DNA of 64,000 nucleotides from Gnetum montanum (GCA_015680685.1 MNCI01003975.1:2101371-2165370); one strand, 5' to 3'; counted from the first letter of the stretch, positions 33,540 to 46,456 are shown. Translations and numbers: made by a program. Notes: generated from the letters alone by a model not told the origin.

Positions 33540-34683
33540 GGATACCTTGCGAAGTGGACATTTTCATTGGTTATATCTCTATTCTCCATACTTGAAGCAT
33601 TGAATCTTAGATTAGCTACTACCTTAACCCTTGTCTCCCTTGCCTTGGTCCTTCTTAGATTTTTTCTTATCATCACTCTTCTTCATCTTCTTATCATAAC
33701 TACCATCTATGTATTTGGATTTGAACTTCTATCCCTTCTTAGATTTGGATCCCTTGTCTTTCTATTTGAAATTTTGTTTGCTCCTATTTCTAACTCTACT
33801 CATTTTCTTTTCTTTCTTGAGTATCAAATCATAAGTCGCATCAAGATTTTTTGGCTTATAAAATGATAGATCTTGTTGATACATCATTTTAAGACCTTCT
33901 AAAAAGATTGAATCATGTTCATACTCCTCACAATCCCCTTTAGCTTGATGGAATAGTTTACAAAATTCAAGGTAAAAATCCTTAACATCTTCATCACCTT
34001 ACCTTAGAAATTTTAACTTCATAATGGTTATTCTTTTCTAGCAACATTATTCAAATTTTCTTCTTAACCTATATTTCATTATATTCCAGTCTCTAATGGG
34101 TTGATTATTTTATCTTTCATAATCTTGAAACTCCTTTTCCATCAACTAGAAGTCATACCTTCTAATTTGAATTCAATAATTAGTATCCTCAATCGATTTG
34201 GTGCCTCTTCCAACTTGATGTGCTTATCAAGTATCTTTAGTCCACTTGAAAAGGCATTGGTGTCATGTACAAAGTATAGAAGTTTGACAGCATTATGAAA
34301 TACTCTAGTAAGCCTTGCTTCATCTTCCTCATTAAGTTTACCATGAAAAGAACTAGAGGCTAGTGATGGAGCTCTTAGAATCTCATCTAAGGAATAGGAT
34401 TTCCTCCCATTGGAATCCTTGGTTGATGGGTTCCAACACTCTCATAACTAGACTATCCTTCCTCATCATCCACTCCACCTCCACTAGGTTGTGAAACTTC
34501 TTCATCATCATCCAAACAACATAAATGGTTACCATCTTTGCATGTCTAAACATGGCTAGGACTAGCATTCTTGTCTAACTTTGCACTGATTTCATCCAAA
34601 TGAGCAACTATCAGTTAAAAGGAAAACTTCATGATCTCCATGTCTCTATTAAGGGCTTGCACATATTTCTTCTTAGGTGCCAT
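33540..34683 (-). pseudogene. gag: Gag (element B)
   Basis: The start is ATG at 34683 (MAPKKKYVQALNRDMEIMKF), 90 bp inside the 5' LTR. The capsid motif DEARLTRVFHNAVKLLYFVH is near 34310-34370. A zinc knuckle relic CFKYGE..C near 33580-33600 has lost one Cys and gained stops. Confidence 0.65.
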
Positions 34684-34773
34684 CTGAATTGGATAATAAT
34701 CCATAACCAATTTTAAGTAAGAATCCACCAAAGAGTAGAAATAATCTCTAATATGAATTTAAAGCTATAGTAG

Positions 34774-35700
34774 GTTCACTCCAATAGAAAAATAACCTTC
34801 AAACCCACTAAATCCAAATACTATGAAAGAACAAATAATATGCTAAAAATCAGAAAACTAGCTATCTTTAATTATTGAGATGAAGATTACAAAAAGGTTC
34901 GAAAACCCAAAAAAAAAATCCAAAACACTCTCAAAACTCAATTGATGTTGTAGAGCATGAGGCTTTACAATCACACAATGATTATTCTCAATGCAAGTTA
35001 CAAGAGAATGAGAATCTTTCTAACAACCCAAGACTATAATCCAACAAAAAAGCAAGGTAGAAGATCATACAAGCCAATACATCATAATTGACCTTGGAGC
35101 TATAATGCCAACCTACAATCACTCAATATGCTTTCTTAACATTCTTGCCATACTTTATCAACTTACTTGATGCTCATCTCATATCATGGTCATACAAACA
35201 TAAAACAACACTAATATTTATTAAGATAAGTAATATAATAAACCTAGAAATCTTTCCCCACCTCAACTTGAGGATCTCAATCTTTTTTTATCTTTTTCTC
35301 CAATATTTCAACTATTTCCCAATGTGGGATGAGCAATTTTGGAAGTTGTCTTGGTTGTATGGATCATTTTTGGCTTGGACTAAATATTTTTCTATGAAAA
35401 CTAGCATTAAAAAAAAGACATGTTTGTTCCCTACAAGACATCTTTCTAGCATGTGAGATGTCTCTTACCTGTTAGAGACATCTTACCAAATACATCTCTA
35501 GGATTGCACAGATGTCTTTCATTTTTTAGATACATCTCCATAGCTTGCCAAACATCTTCCTCATTTTCTAGACATCTCTTGTAAAGATACTACACTCCAC
35601 CTAGATGTCTCTTGGACCTCTAAGACATCCTTCCAACTTTTAAAACCTACAAAAATCACCTATAGGGTAAAGAAAGAAAAATGAAAGAGGTGTCCCTACA
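34774..35700 (-). repeat. 5' LTR of element B
   Basis: In element orientation it starts TGTAGGGACACC (end at 35700) and ends near TATTGGAGTGAAC. Six exact AGACATCT/AGATGTCT words lie at about 35430-35620. Confidence 0.75.
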
Positions 35701-36670
35701 CTACTAACTCCCTTTACTTATTTTTCTCATCTTCCACAATACTCTTAATCCCACACCTCGAATCCTTTACCACCTACTTCACCAATGCAAGGAAAATTTT
35801 CTCTATAGCCCTAACAATGAAATACCATACAAGTAGTGAAATTGCAAGTGAATGCCAACTCAAATGGTTCCAAGTGTAAGCCTTAAAAACAATCATTTTT
35901 TTAGGCCATCCAATCCAACTAGGCTTCATAGACATCCATGGCTACTAATTCAACACTAACAACCTCTTAGGTAACCTCTAAGATGCCTTCAAACAAAAGC
36001 GTTCCTAATGTACAAACTATCATGCTCACTCATGTAGTTATAAATTAGATGAAAGTAGGATACCTTCCCAAAAGATTGATCTAGGAAGCCTCTTGATCTC
36101 TGTATAGATTATAGAAAATGCATCATGCAAGGCTCTACTAAACTCAAGTTCTAGAGTTAATTTTATTTCTCAAGAAATGTATAAATGTTGGAAATTTTCA
36201 CCACTTGAAACCTACAACATTAAGTTGGAGATTGCAAATCAATGCATCACCATTTCCTTGGGACTAATGCAAGATGTCATAACCACCATTAGTAGTTAAT
36301 CATATCCTACTAATTTCTTGGTAATCCATATGGATAATTATAAGGTAAACTATCCTATCATTATGGAGAGATCTTGGCTAAGTATAACCAATGCCAAACT
36401 ATAAATCAAAGATCTATCCTTGAAAATTTTCAAGAAGAATGAGCATATAAGGAAAGAAAAGAATAGAGTATTCTACATTATGTACAATAACATAGGATGC
36501 AATTACATGCAGAAAATATAAGTAATAAGAAGCAAAACCATCACAACATGTAGATCATGTGCCAAATTAGTTAATGTTGAAAGGTTCTTATATGCAACAA
36601 TCATAAAAGAAGAGAACATCCAATGGTTGATGCTAGATGATTAATCCAATTTTACAATATGCATGGAACT
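35701..36670 (+). pseudogene. pro: Old Athila-like element: gag end and protease
   Basis: The text near 35745-35800 aligns with the gag-protease linker of the element at 51915 (CACCTACT..CAATGCAAGG). At about 36340-36500 PIIMERSWLSITNAK and IKDLSLKIFKKNEHIRKEK correspond to SIIMGRAWLSTINAC and IRDLSLEIFKEN there. The frame is broken. The active-site part is unreadable. The segment ends at the solo LTR. Confidence 0.65.
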
Positions 36671-37520
36671 TGATGAGTCATGAATTTGCTGGTTGTGATA
36701 TCACAGCTGGGATATCACAGCCGTGATATCGCATGGGCTACGATATCGTGTATGTGATGTATCGTACGCGATATTGCGTCTTTTCCTCTGCCAATTCTAT
36801 AAATAAGAGGCAGCTCTCCCTCATTTCACAACAGAGAATAGAAGTAGCGAAGCTCTGGTAGTTTGATCCCTCCAGAGATAGATTATTTTTCCCGTGTTTG
36901 CCTGTAGTATGGTGAATGTAATTGCACGGCATCCTTTATTCAAGTGTGACGTACTTGGACATGCACATGACCAGCAATAAAGATCGAGATTACTTCATCA
37001 TTGCAGCATTCACTTTGTTATTTATTTATTTAATTGTTATTTACTACTTTCCTAATTAGAACTCTCTCACCCTTATCCCCTAGAATGTGGAATGAGTACA
37101 ACTTGATTACCAGCATTTAAGTGTGATTACTTGGTATCCCGGTGGTGTACCTAGGATCTTGGTAATCCCAGTGGTAGTCATGCAGGAAGTCCAAGATGTG
37201 TATGGATAATCAAGGAATGGATGCTCATCGCACTTATGCTAGATTAGATTCTCTTACCCTTTCCTCCTAGCTTAGCTTAGTTAATATTATCTTCCATTGC
37301 CTCAAGAGTAGCATAAGATTAGGAACACATCATACACCTCACTCTAGACTAAACCATACATGACAAATATAATACTAGTCCAGGTGGGAAGACAGCGAAC
37401 TGCGACCTAAGGATAACTGTCTAGGTGCCACAACTAGTCCGTATGCGGAGTTTGACTGGATCGCGCGTGAGAATGCTCGTATTCGTATGGTTGAGTGTAG
37501 GGGTACCTCGCCACTCATTA
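36671..37520 (+). repeat. Solo LTR, Athila-like family, with GAACT target duplication
   Basis: It starts TGATGAG and ends CACTCATTA (last CA changed to TA). The bases before (36666-36670) and after (37521-37525) are both GAACT. It contains GATATCGC palindromes at 36693-36780 and TATAAATAAG at 36798-36807. It shares the final GGTTGAGTGTAGGGGTAC motif with the other LTRs of the family. Confidence 0.9.
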
Positions 37521-37525
37521 GAACT

Positions 37526-38330
37526 CATATAAGCTCTTAAAAGAACTTAGATTGATAAGCTAAATGATATGGAATAACTTAGATACTAACTATTGGATAC
37601 AAAACTTAAGAAGAAAACAAAAATAAATTGGAAAGAGTTAAAAATTCCTAAAGTATCTAAACTAGAATCCTTGAAGCTAAAAAGATTATTTGAATCTCTT
37701 GAATATGTATTCTTGAAAAATGATAAACTAATAATCATAAATGTCTAGCTCACAAGGAAACAAATACAGAAGTTCCTAAAGGTAGTAAACAAGTGGCCAA
37801 TGGTCTTTTCCTAGTCATATGATGAAATCATAGGTACTAATCCATGTATATGCTAGCACAAAATTTAGATAGACTTTACCATTAAGCCTAAGAAATAGCC
37901 ATAAAGAAGGCTAAATCCTAGATTAAAACTAGTAAAGAAGGATGTGGAAAAGCTCTTGAAAGCCAAATTCATCTATCCTATAGTTGATAGTAAGTGGGTG
38001 AGCTCACTCATTCTTGTGTCTAAGAAAGATTATTAGTGGTGAATTTGTATTGACTTTAGATTATTTAACATGGCATCCTTTAAGAATCATTTTTCATTAT
38101 GATTTTCAAACCCATTGTTGGATATAATTGCAAACCATAAGTATTATAGTTTTTTGGATGGATATAGTGACTATAATTAAATCCAAAAAACCCTAGAAGA
38201 CTAAGTTAAAATAACATTCATAAGAATAACTCGACAACCACAAATATTGAAAGATATCTAATTATTCCTTGGACACTTAGGCTACTACAAGAGATTTATT
38301 AAGAATTTCCAAGGTTGCTAAACTACGGAT
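37526..38330 (+). pseudogene. RT: Old Athila-like element: reverse transcriptase
   Basis: Readable pieces: VDSKWVSSLILVSKKD, ICIDFRLFNMASFKNHF, HKYYSFLDGYSDYN (palm Asp kept) and, after a gap where the Y-x-D-D box should be, LFLGHLGYYKRFIKNF. About 250 bp including the catalytic box is deleted near 38225. The copy is cut by the copia element at 38331; its RNase H continues at 50995. Confidence 0.75.
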
Positions 38331-39337
38331 TGAGAATTTAGAAGGAAGGTTGAATAAGTTCCCCAATTAAAAATGCACTAGTTACAAGAACACACCAAAT
38401 TTTACATGGTTTTCCAAATTAGGTACATCGACACTTAGAAGGTAGAATCCATACATACCTCCAAACTTTGTTTCTTCAAAACATGTGATTTGAAGGGCAC
38501 CACTCTCTATACAAGCTTTGAGCTCTGCTTTGGAGTGCTTTGTTGTTATGAAACCACTCAACCCTTCAAAATCCCAACAAGCTCAAAATGTGGTTTAGAG
38601 GTTTCCATAACCTTTACAAAATTGAGCTCTGCTCTAGAGCATTTTAACACTACAAAACCACTCAATCCCATAGGATTCCAACAAGCTTAATAAAGCTATC
38701 TTCTTACAAGAAGCGCATCAACCCTATAGGACTACAAGAAAGAAGGAAAAGAATAAGAAAAGCATGTAACTAAATTTACATATCCTTATACTTAAAGCTC
38801 AGTATAATTGCAATTAAGCAAATGATTTTATAATGAAAAGAAAGAATAAAATTTCTTAGAATAGATAATGAAGAACTTTTGTGAATAGTGCTTACGTAAT
38901 TCTCAAGATTTTGATATCATCTTATAATCTCAAAGTTTCCAAAAACTCCTTGGAATTCATGTAAAGGCTACCAAATAGCTACTGTAGATGTCTACTTCAA
39001 AGTTGAGACATCTATCTAAGATTGTCCTCAATGTAGGAGAGACATCTACCTAGAAAGTAAGATGTCCACAATGAGACGTCCACTATTGAGTATAGACATT
39101 TGCTATTTTTTCAAGACATCTCAACTTTTGAACTTTGAATTCTAAGACATTCTCTTGTTAATTTGTCTTCTTAGTAGTCCTTAAAGCATCTTCATTTTTA
39201 TCCATGCTCTCAAGTTGCCCATGTAGTCTTCATTTGACATCTTGACATAGATATCATATCCTACAAAATCATCGTTTACTACATACATTCTATATTATCC
39301 ATTTTCCTTAAGGTTTTGACATACCAAAAGGTCAACA
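38331..39337 (-). repeat. 3' LTR of the copia element
   Basis: It pairs with 42806-43868. In element orientation it starts TGTTGACC and ends TTCTCA. AGACATCT words lie at about 38985-39120. Confidence 0.75.
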
Positions 39338-39352
39338 ATCTTCCCTTTTTTG
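39338..39352 (-). promoter_or_regulatory. Polypurine tract of the copia element
   Basis: In element orientation AAAAAAGGGAAGAT precedes the 3' LTR start TGTTGACC. Confidence 0.6.
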
Positions 39353-41150
39353 GTGATGTCCAAAAGTTAAGAAAATGGGTTAGTATGTTCCAAACATTGA
39401 CTGAGCTAATGATGATGAGAGATAAAGGAATTTGCAAGTATACTTCCTTAATACAACACAAGATTCATGAATCATAAGGAGATGCTTGTGAATTTTGAAT
39501 AAGGTTATTTATGATCAAAGGCTAAGCAACGAATATTAAATATCTTGTCTCTATACTTGAAGAATAAGCATCAATATCATCATAAGATCATAACTACTCA
39601 AATATATCCATAAGGTCATAATTATTGTTCAATGTTCATGTTGCCCATGATACATTATATCATAATCATATCACAAATCACCATATTATATCATAATCAT
39701 ATCAAGGAAATATAAAATTCTCCCCCTTTTTTCACATCATCAAAAAGTGACTTGGGCCTTACAACAAGTAATCAGAATAAAATATATCAAAAGATTATTA
39801 AGGATAATATCAAGATACATTATATTGTCTTCATCTAAGCAAAACCTCATTAGATTTTTCTCATCAAATTTTCATATTCAGAGAATAGGCATAGTAATTT
39901 CATGTGAAGAAGAATAAGTACATACACATCCAACTTTTAAGAAATAGATCAAATTTTAGAACTAAATCAAAAGATTAAACAAAAAAATGTCTGATCAAGA
40001 TGTTCACATTAACCACGTATATCTCAAGGGAGTTTAAAATATATCATTAATTGATTTTCAAATTTTCATAAAAGGCTTTGTCATGGAAAAATGTGAGTAC
40101 CTTTGCTTACTTTAGTAGGCTTGAGATCTCCTAAGTAAGAACTGTTTAGCCCATATCAACAATTAGGGACTTAAGTACTTAAATGAATACACTCTCAGTA
40201 TATAAACAATGTAGCACTAACATAGAGATATATTCAAATAAATTTTAGAAGCTTGCATAATTTATGATTACTTTTAGACAAAAAATTCTTAAGGATTGAA
40301 TCAAAATAACTTGCTCTTTTACTTTCATGTTTTTACTAGATGAATATACCTTTTGTTACTTGCTAGAGATTGGTTACTAAGTATCATGTCTTGGAGAAAG
40401 TCTCCATAGACTCCCCCTATATTGATGCTCCAAAATAATTCATGAGGTACAAGCTTCCCCTACATATGCACTAATCTCTTCTTTAACTGTTTTAAGATCT
40501 ATAGCTATTTGATCACAATCTTGATTATTCATGAATATAGAATAAACAAAAAATGTTTATAAAAAGGCAAAAACATTAGAGAAAATTATTACACCCAAAT
40601 CATAATAATTTTGATCTTTCTTGATCATCCTATCATGCCTCATTTTTCCATTTTTCTACAAATACTAGGACCAATTTCTCATATTATGATTATCTTATGA
40701 TAAAAGATAGAATAGTAATGCCTTTCTTAAATATAGAGTTCTTCAATCATGAAGCTTTTTAAGGACATGTAGATAGCTAGATAATTCATAAGATAGCATG
40801 AGAGATAATCAAACTACCTTGATCTTTCTTTGAAACCCTTTTTCTATAGTATCATTCATTGGATGATTAAGACATATTTTCTTTGATGATTAAAATTTAT
40901 CAAAAGAAATTTTAAAAACTAGCCTATATTAAATCTAGCAAGCAAGGAAATAAAAACTTACCAGGATCTACCTCACTTGCTTTTAGATATGATAATGACT
41001 AATGGAGTTTGAAATGAGGCCCTTTATCATAAAGTACCTTCTTACCTTTATATTTTCTCTCATTAGCCCTTTTTTTGGTGTCTCCAACCCTATATGGAAA
41101 TCATTCTTGTTCATGTTCCTCAAGATAGCAGGATCCATTAATTTTGACAA
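39353..41150. other. Interior of copia element without recognised coding
   Basis: Strongly AT-rich; stops are frequent in all frames. No pol motif was found on either strand. This is where copia pol should be. Confidence 0.55.
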
Positions 41151-41159
41151 TTTTTTATT

Positions 41160-42747
41160 CATTCATTCTTTTAGAAGTTTCTCCTATTTTTGCTCATTCT
41201 TTTTCTAAGTTGTTGCATCTTGTAACGCACTAGATTCCTTTTGACAAGACCAAGTATCTACATTATTTTGTTCTATGTAAGGATAGTAATCTTTTTTATG
41301 GCAACAAATTTTAAAAAAATATAAAGTGTGTCTTTCATGAATAGAATCATCAAACCTGATTATGTTTGAGACTGAACTAGTACAAGTATCCTTTTCAGAG
41401 GTTTCTTCCAAGCTTTCACTTTTATGCTAATTTTGAATCTCTTCCTTATTTTCATTGATCCCTTCTTCTTGAGTATCCTTGTATTTATTTTCATCTAAAG
41501 GAGTTAGTAGTTGAATCTCAACTTTTATGTCTGAGATTTCCCTTTAACTTGGAGGATAAGATATATATTTCAAAAAAATTCTATGTATATTTTTCTTTAC
41601 CTTTTTGAGTAGATAATGTAAGATAATTTCTTCATGTAACTCACTATATCTTTCATCATGTTTACCTCTTAATTCATCATAGATATCTAATGAATCTTCA
41701 TTTGTGAGGGCCATACATATAAGCTACAAGTCCTTTATAGTGTCATCAACCTCTTCTTCACTTTGTTCTCCATCATCAACTTGTGTAGAAGTTTGTCTTT
41801 TTTGTATCTACTTTAGCCTTATCTCTTTGTTGAAACCTACCAGTGCTAGGACATTCAAAGGTCACATGGCCTCTTCCACCACATACCCAACATTCTATGG
41901 AAAATGAATCAAAATTAGAATTCACAGAGTTTTTATTTTTTTTCCTTACATTGAAATTGATTTGTTCCTGGTGGATTGAAGTTTCTCCCTTTCCTTACAA
42001 GGAGTCTTTGAACTCTTCTTCATAGAAGAGCTATTTTGTCTTCACTATTTATTTCTTGTTCAACCTCCTCCTTCTCTTTTGATGCTAATTTTAAAGAATA
42101 GGCTTTTCCTTAATCACTCCTTCACTTATGAGATTCATCTTATAAGAAATTAGAGCACTTTTAAGATCATCAAATTTAAGGATTGAAAAGTCTCTAATCT
42201 CTTCCATAGTTACGACCTTAGGCCTAAATTCAAGACATAATATTCTAATCATTTTTATAATTACCTTTCTTTTAGGCAAGTCCTTACTTGTACCACTAAT
42301 TGCTACAATAATATTATTTTTCCTAGAGAAATAATCTTTAATTTTCTCACCTTCCTTCATCTTAAGTTTATTATATTCACTTTGCAAGACTAAAAGTTTT
42401 GATTATTTAACTATAGATTTTCCCTCATAGGTAGCCTCTAAGGTTTTCCAAATTTCCTTAGTATTCTTACACCTAGCCATTCTATTAAATTCAAATTTAT
42501 TTAATACATAATATAAATAGTTATTAGCTTTAGAATCATACATAAACTTATCTTTTTCTTCAGCCATCCATTTTTTCTATGGCTTGAGAACTTTTAAGAT
42601 GTTGTCAACAAGCAATGTGTAGCCTTCAAGGATTAACTCCCATACCTCATGTTTCATGGACATAAAGAAGCTTTGCATCCTTGCCTTCCAATATGCAAAA
42701 TCAAACCCATTGAACATCGATGGATTTGTGTAGGTTGTCCCCTCCAT
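41160..42747 (-). pseudogene. gag: Copia gag
   Basis: ATG at 42747 (MEGTTYTNPSMFNGFDFAYW) is followed by the copia capsid order: WKARMQSFFMS, a KEIWKTLEATYEG motif, EYNKLKMKEGEKIKDYFSR, then FDDLKSALISYKMNL near 42140-42180. A CCHC zinc knuckle CWVCGGRGHVTFEC lies at about 41850-41896. Beyond it an acidic, Glu-rich tail continues with stops to about 41160. A stop after KVLKP and others break it. Gag would package the RNA of this element or be supplied to it. Confidence 0.8.
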
Positions 42748-42788
42748 AGTTCACTTGTGAAAGATGAAGCACAAACTTGAGAGTACTA

Positions 42789-42801
42789 GGCTCCAATACC
42801 A
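42789..42801 (-). promoter_or_regulatory. Primer binding site of the copia element
   Basis: In element orientation TGGTATTGGAGCC, two changes from TGGTATCAGAGCC, the complement of initiator tRNA-Met, 4 bp past the LTR end. Confidence 0.7.
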
Positions 42802-42805
42802 CTTT

Positions 42806-43868
42806 TGAATCAAGAACTTAATAGGGGTTGAATAAGTTGCCCAATTAAAAATGCACCAGTCACATGAACACACCAAATTTCACATGATTCCCCAACTTGG
42901 GTACATCCACACTCATAGGATAGAATCCATACATACCTCTAGACTTTCTTTTTTCAAAAAATATGATTTGAAGAACACTCCCTGAATAAGCTTTAAGCTC
43001 TGCATTGGAGTGTTTCGTCATTGTGAAACCACTCAAACCCACAAGGTCTCAACAAGCTGAAAATGTGGTCTAGAGGATCCTACAAACTTTATAGAATTCA
43101 GCATAGAATTCAGCTCCACTCTAGAATATTTTAATGTTATAAAATCACTCAATCCCGTAGGATCCTAACAAGCTCAACAAAGATGCCTTTTCGTAAGAAG
43201 CACATCAACCCCATAAGGCTACAAGAAACAAGGAAAAGAATAAGAAAAGAGTATAACTAAATTTACAAATCCTTGTACTTGAATTTTAGTATAATTATAA
43301 TCAAGCAAATGATGTTACAATGAGAAGCAAGAATAGAATTGCTTAGAATTGACAATGAAGAACTTTCTATGAATAGTGCTTGTACAATTCTTAAGATTCT
43401 AACATTATCTTATAGTCTCCAAGTTTTTGAAAACTCCTTGGAATTCATCCAATGGCTACCAAACAGATAGTGTAGAAATATACTTTTAAGTTAAGACTTC
43501 TATCTAAGATTTCCCTCAATGCCTAAGAGACATCTACCTAGAAAGTGAAACGTCTACTATGAGATGTCTATTATTTTTCCAAGACATCTGCTCAACTTTT
43601 AAACTTTGAATTCTGAGGCATTATCTTTTCAATTAATCTTCTTGGCAATCTTTGGAGCATCTTCATTTGACTTGTAGACTTCATTTTCATTTATGCTCTC
43701 ATGTTGCCCATGTAGCCTTTATTTTAACATCTTGATATAGGTCTTGTTTCCTTTAGTTCTCATATCTCTTTGTGAAGTTCTTATTCATGTCCTACAAAAT
43801 CATCATCTATCACATACATTCTATATTGTCCACTTTCCTTAAGGTTTTAACATACCAAAAGGTCAACA
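42806..43868 (-). repeat. 5' LTR of the copia element
   Basis: Direct copy of 38331-39337 with scattered substitutions and indels, including extra text near 43740-43790. It has AGACATCT-like words at about 43520-43600. Confidence 0.75.
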
Positions 43869-44844
43869 ATCTAGTGTACGGGTTTTCACCTTAATAGACC
43901 ACAGTAGGATCCAATCCATAACTTCCAACAACATAATGAAATAGATAAAATATTTCTTACATTAAGAAAATTCTCAAATTGCATAGAAAATACATTAAAG
44001 ATGAAGAGCCAAGCTCAACTCACAACTCTTCCAAGGATCTTAGAGGCCACACTTGTCCTCTCTTAATTTGCAATTGCTCATAATGAAGCCCAAGCTCAAG
44101 ATAATATACTTATAATAGATTCTCTAACCTCTCGTAAGTGCTCTCCCTTGCCTCTAACTTAACTTCCTTGTAGAAGTTATCTTCTTACACAAGCTTTCTT
44201 CCCTTCCACAAGCTCTTTTCCCTCAAAAGTTCTCTCTCTCATCCTCTGTTGGGATGTTTGGCCTTTGGTGTTTCTACTTTATCACTAATCATGATGAATT
44301 ACATTAATATTTATAAGCAACTAGAAGGTAAAAACCTTAGAAACCTTTTCTCAACTTAACTTTAGGTTCTCTAGCTATTTCCCAAGTCTTCTCACCTTCT
44401 CCTTAGTTGTTTCCATCTTACTTTGGCTATTTCCATCTTGCCTTGGGTATTTCCCAAATTAGAATGGACATTTTTTGGAAGTTTCCCCTTGTGTTTTGGT
44501 CATCTCCAACTTTGGTTAGACATCTGCTATAAACACTCTACTTTTATGTGAGACATCTTATTTTTGGTAGACATCTACTCTAGTACATAAATGTCTATAC
44601 TTTAGGTTAGACATCTAAGGTATCTTTCTAGGTAAACATCTATCCTACAAGTGCCAAAAAAAAAAATGCTTGCTTTGATGCCTGGAACATTTGTATGTCT
44701 CCAAACAAGTCCCCATAGACCCTAGAACCCCCTAAACACATCAAAATGAGCCAAAATATTCAAGAATCATCCTGAACAAAATCAACATAAAAACACACAT
44801 ACCATGTAGGGTAGAACAAGGGAATTGAAAGAGGTGTCCCTACA
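43869..44844 (-). repeat. 3' LTR of chromodomain-element half E1
   Basis: In element orientation it starts TGTAGGGACACC (44844) and runs leftwards; the outer end is near 43875-43885 and touches the copia LTR. Four exact AGACATCT words lie at 44516-44615. Confidence 0.7.
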
Positions 44845-44870
44845 CCATCTCTCCCACCCTTAAAAATGTC
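44845..44870 (-). promoter_or_regulatory. Polypurine tract of E1
   Basis: In element orientation AAGGGTGGGAGAGATGG directly precedes the LTR, so this is a 3' LTR. It resembles the tracts of elements B and E2. Confidence 0.65.
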
Positions 44871-45127
44871 ATGCTTCATGACCTTTCATAAGTTGGAAGG
44901 CACCATGCCCCCATGACTCAAGGCCCTCATCATAATCATGAATCAATGCATTACAAACATTAGAATGAATATCATCTAAGGATTTTGTTTTGAGCTTTCT
45001 TTGGTCATGTGGGTTTTTCCTCATGCTCCACCATGCTTCCTTCATCTAAGCATCTCTTTGGAATGACAACAAATAAAAAATAAGAATAAGAATAAGGATT
45101 AGGCTTTTTTAATTCATCATCCTTTCT

Positions 45128-46456
45128 TCACTTCTTTTTCCTCTTCTTTAGCTTCTTCTTCTTGGTGTTTGAAAGACTACCACTTAGCTTCCTTTTATCA
45201 CCACCATGTAGATTGTATTCATGTTGTACTACCATTTTATAGCCAAGAGAATCAAATCCATCAACACACTTCACAAATTTATCATTACTATTTTTCAAAT
45301 TTTGAAAAATCCTATCATTATTAATTTCTTCACTTACATCAATAATGACCTTCTTATAATGACTATCCCAATAGCCATCATCATCAAACAATTTACCATT
45401 ATTAGCCTCTCTCTTGGTAACAACATGACTCTTAATCCCATCGTAATCTCCACAATGATCATGATGATTACTATGATCATTGAACAAATCACTACGAAGC
45501 TAAAGTGAAAAACTAGCATCCATTACACTAGCCTCAACATGAGAAATATTACTACCATCAATTAGGTCAAACTCACTCTTACTTACCTCTTCATGGCTTC
45601 TCCCATTCATACGTGGTTCAATTGGATCTTCAACATGTGGTTATCCAATCTCATCAAAGCTTAAAGGTTCAAGATCCCAAATAGAAGTTTGTAATCCCAA
45701 TGACTTCTCCTCTTCAAAGAAATCATTAACAGCCTCTTCATCCCACTTTGGAGATACCAACTCAAAAGATAAACTCTCCTCCATAGTTTTAACATCAATT
45801 TCATCAAAAATATCATTAAAGCAATTATTCTTTCACATAACTTGACTAGAATACTCACCTCTCTTCCATGAGATAGTCTCAACTTAACTTAGGATATCCT
45901 TTCCTTTGCCACAAGATGTAAAAAAATTTTAAAAAACATGAATATCATACCTTCTACTACTACCCTCAATCCTCCTTGAAGAAGTCCCTTGATCTTTGCC
46001 ACTCTCTTAGCTTTGATCCTTCACCTCCCATGACTCATGAGGTAGGAACTCTCCTTAATCAGCAACATACACTATCTTGGACTTTGAAGATCTCTTGGTC
46101 TCTTTTATGAAGTTCTTGATTCCCTCCCTTCAAACCTTTGAGTATTGAGCACTTCTTTGCTTAATAAGAGATACTTGAGAACTTCTTTTCTCATTGATCT
46201 CTACTTAATTAGACCCTTCATCTTTCTTTTCTTCTTGATGGCTAGAAGATATTCTATCAATTCTCCTCAAAATATTTTTCATGTTAGTCTTGAATCTCTC
46301 CATATTTCTTTTTGAAGTTTCTACAAAATCATGGTGCTTGTGGACCTTTACTTTGAAAAGAACTTCTTGCATTTCAACCACAAAAACTTTAAAGAAGTCC
46401 TTAAACTCGTAAAGCTCTTATCTAATCTCTTGATATCTCTTCTTCTTTGGATCCAT
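45128..46456 (-). pseudogene. Gag-like ORF of non-autonomous element E1
   Basis: ATG at 46456 gives MDPKKKRYQEIR, like MAPKKKYVQALN at the gag start of element B, so this is a gag-type start. A helical basic region and later an acidic stretch (ESLSFELVSPKWDEEAVNDF) follow. The last 119 codons are open and end in KKKKLKKRKKK, a nuclear-localisation-like tail. Protease, RT and integrase do not follow; noncoding sequence leads straight to the polypurine tract. I cannot name the C-terminal half. Stops in the first half make it a pseudogene. Confidence 0.55.

Larger units (their letters stand above)
29450..35700 (-). mobile_element. Chromodomain Ty3/gypsy element B
   Basis: Two direct LTRs flank gag, protease, RT, RNase H and integrase with a chromodomain, all on the - strand and all broken. 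No matching 5-bp target duplication is evident. It lies at the left edge of the old Athila-like element that resumes at 35701. Confidence 0.8.
38331..43868 (-). mobile_element. Non-autonomous Ty1/copia element
   Basis: Two ~1-kb direct LTRs, a tRNA-Met-type primer site and a copia gag on the - strand are present; protease, integrase, RT and RNase H are not. It splits the RT and RNase H of the old Athila-like element. I found no clean target duplication. Confidence 0.8.

Noticed and set aside
33567-33866. 99-codon Leu-rich + strand ORF with membrane-like character
   Set aside because: Antisense to the Lys/Arg-rich end of element B gag; Leu arises from reversed Lys/Arg/Glu codons.
35701-35725. 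Pyrimidine-rich text after the right LTR of element B that resembles a reversed polypurine tract
   Set aside because: It is followed by recognisable Athila-like sequence, so it is more likely flank than a second element interior.
38326-43873. Target-site duplication for the copia element (CGGAT / ATCTA)
   Set aside because: The flanking pentamers do not match; TACGG occurs near both ends but not at equivalent positions.
45221-45508. 95-codon Ile-rich + strand ORF
   Set aside because: Shadow of the E1 reading frame on the - strand.
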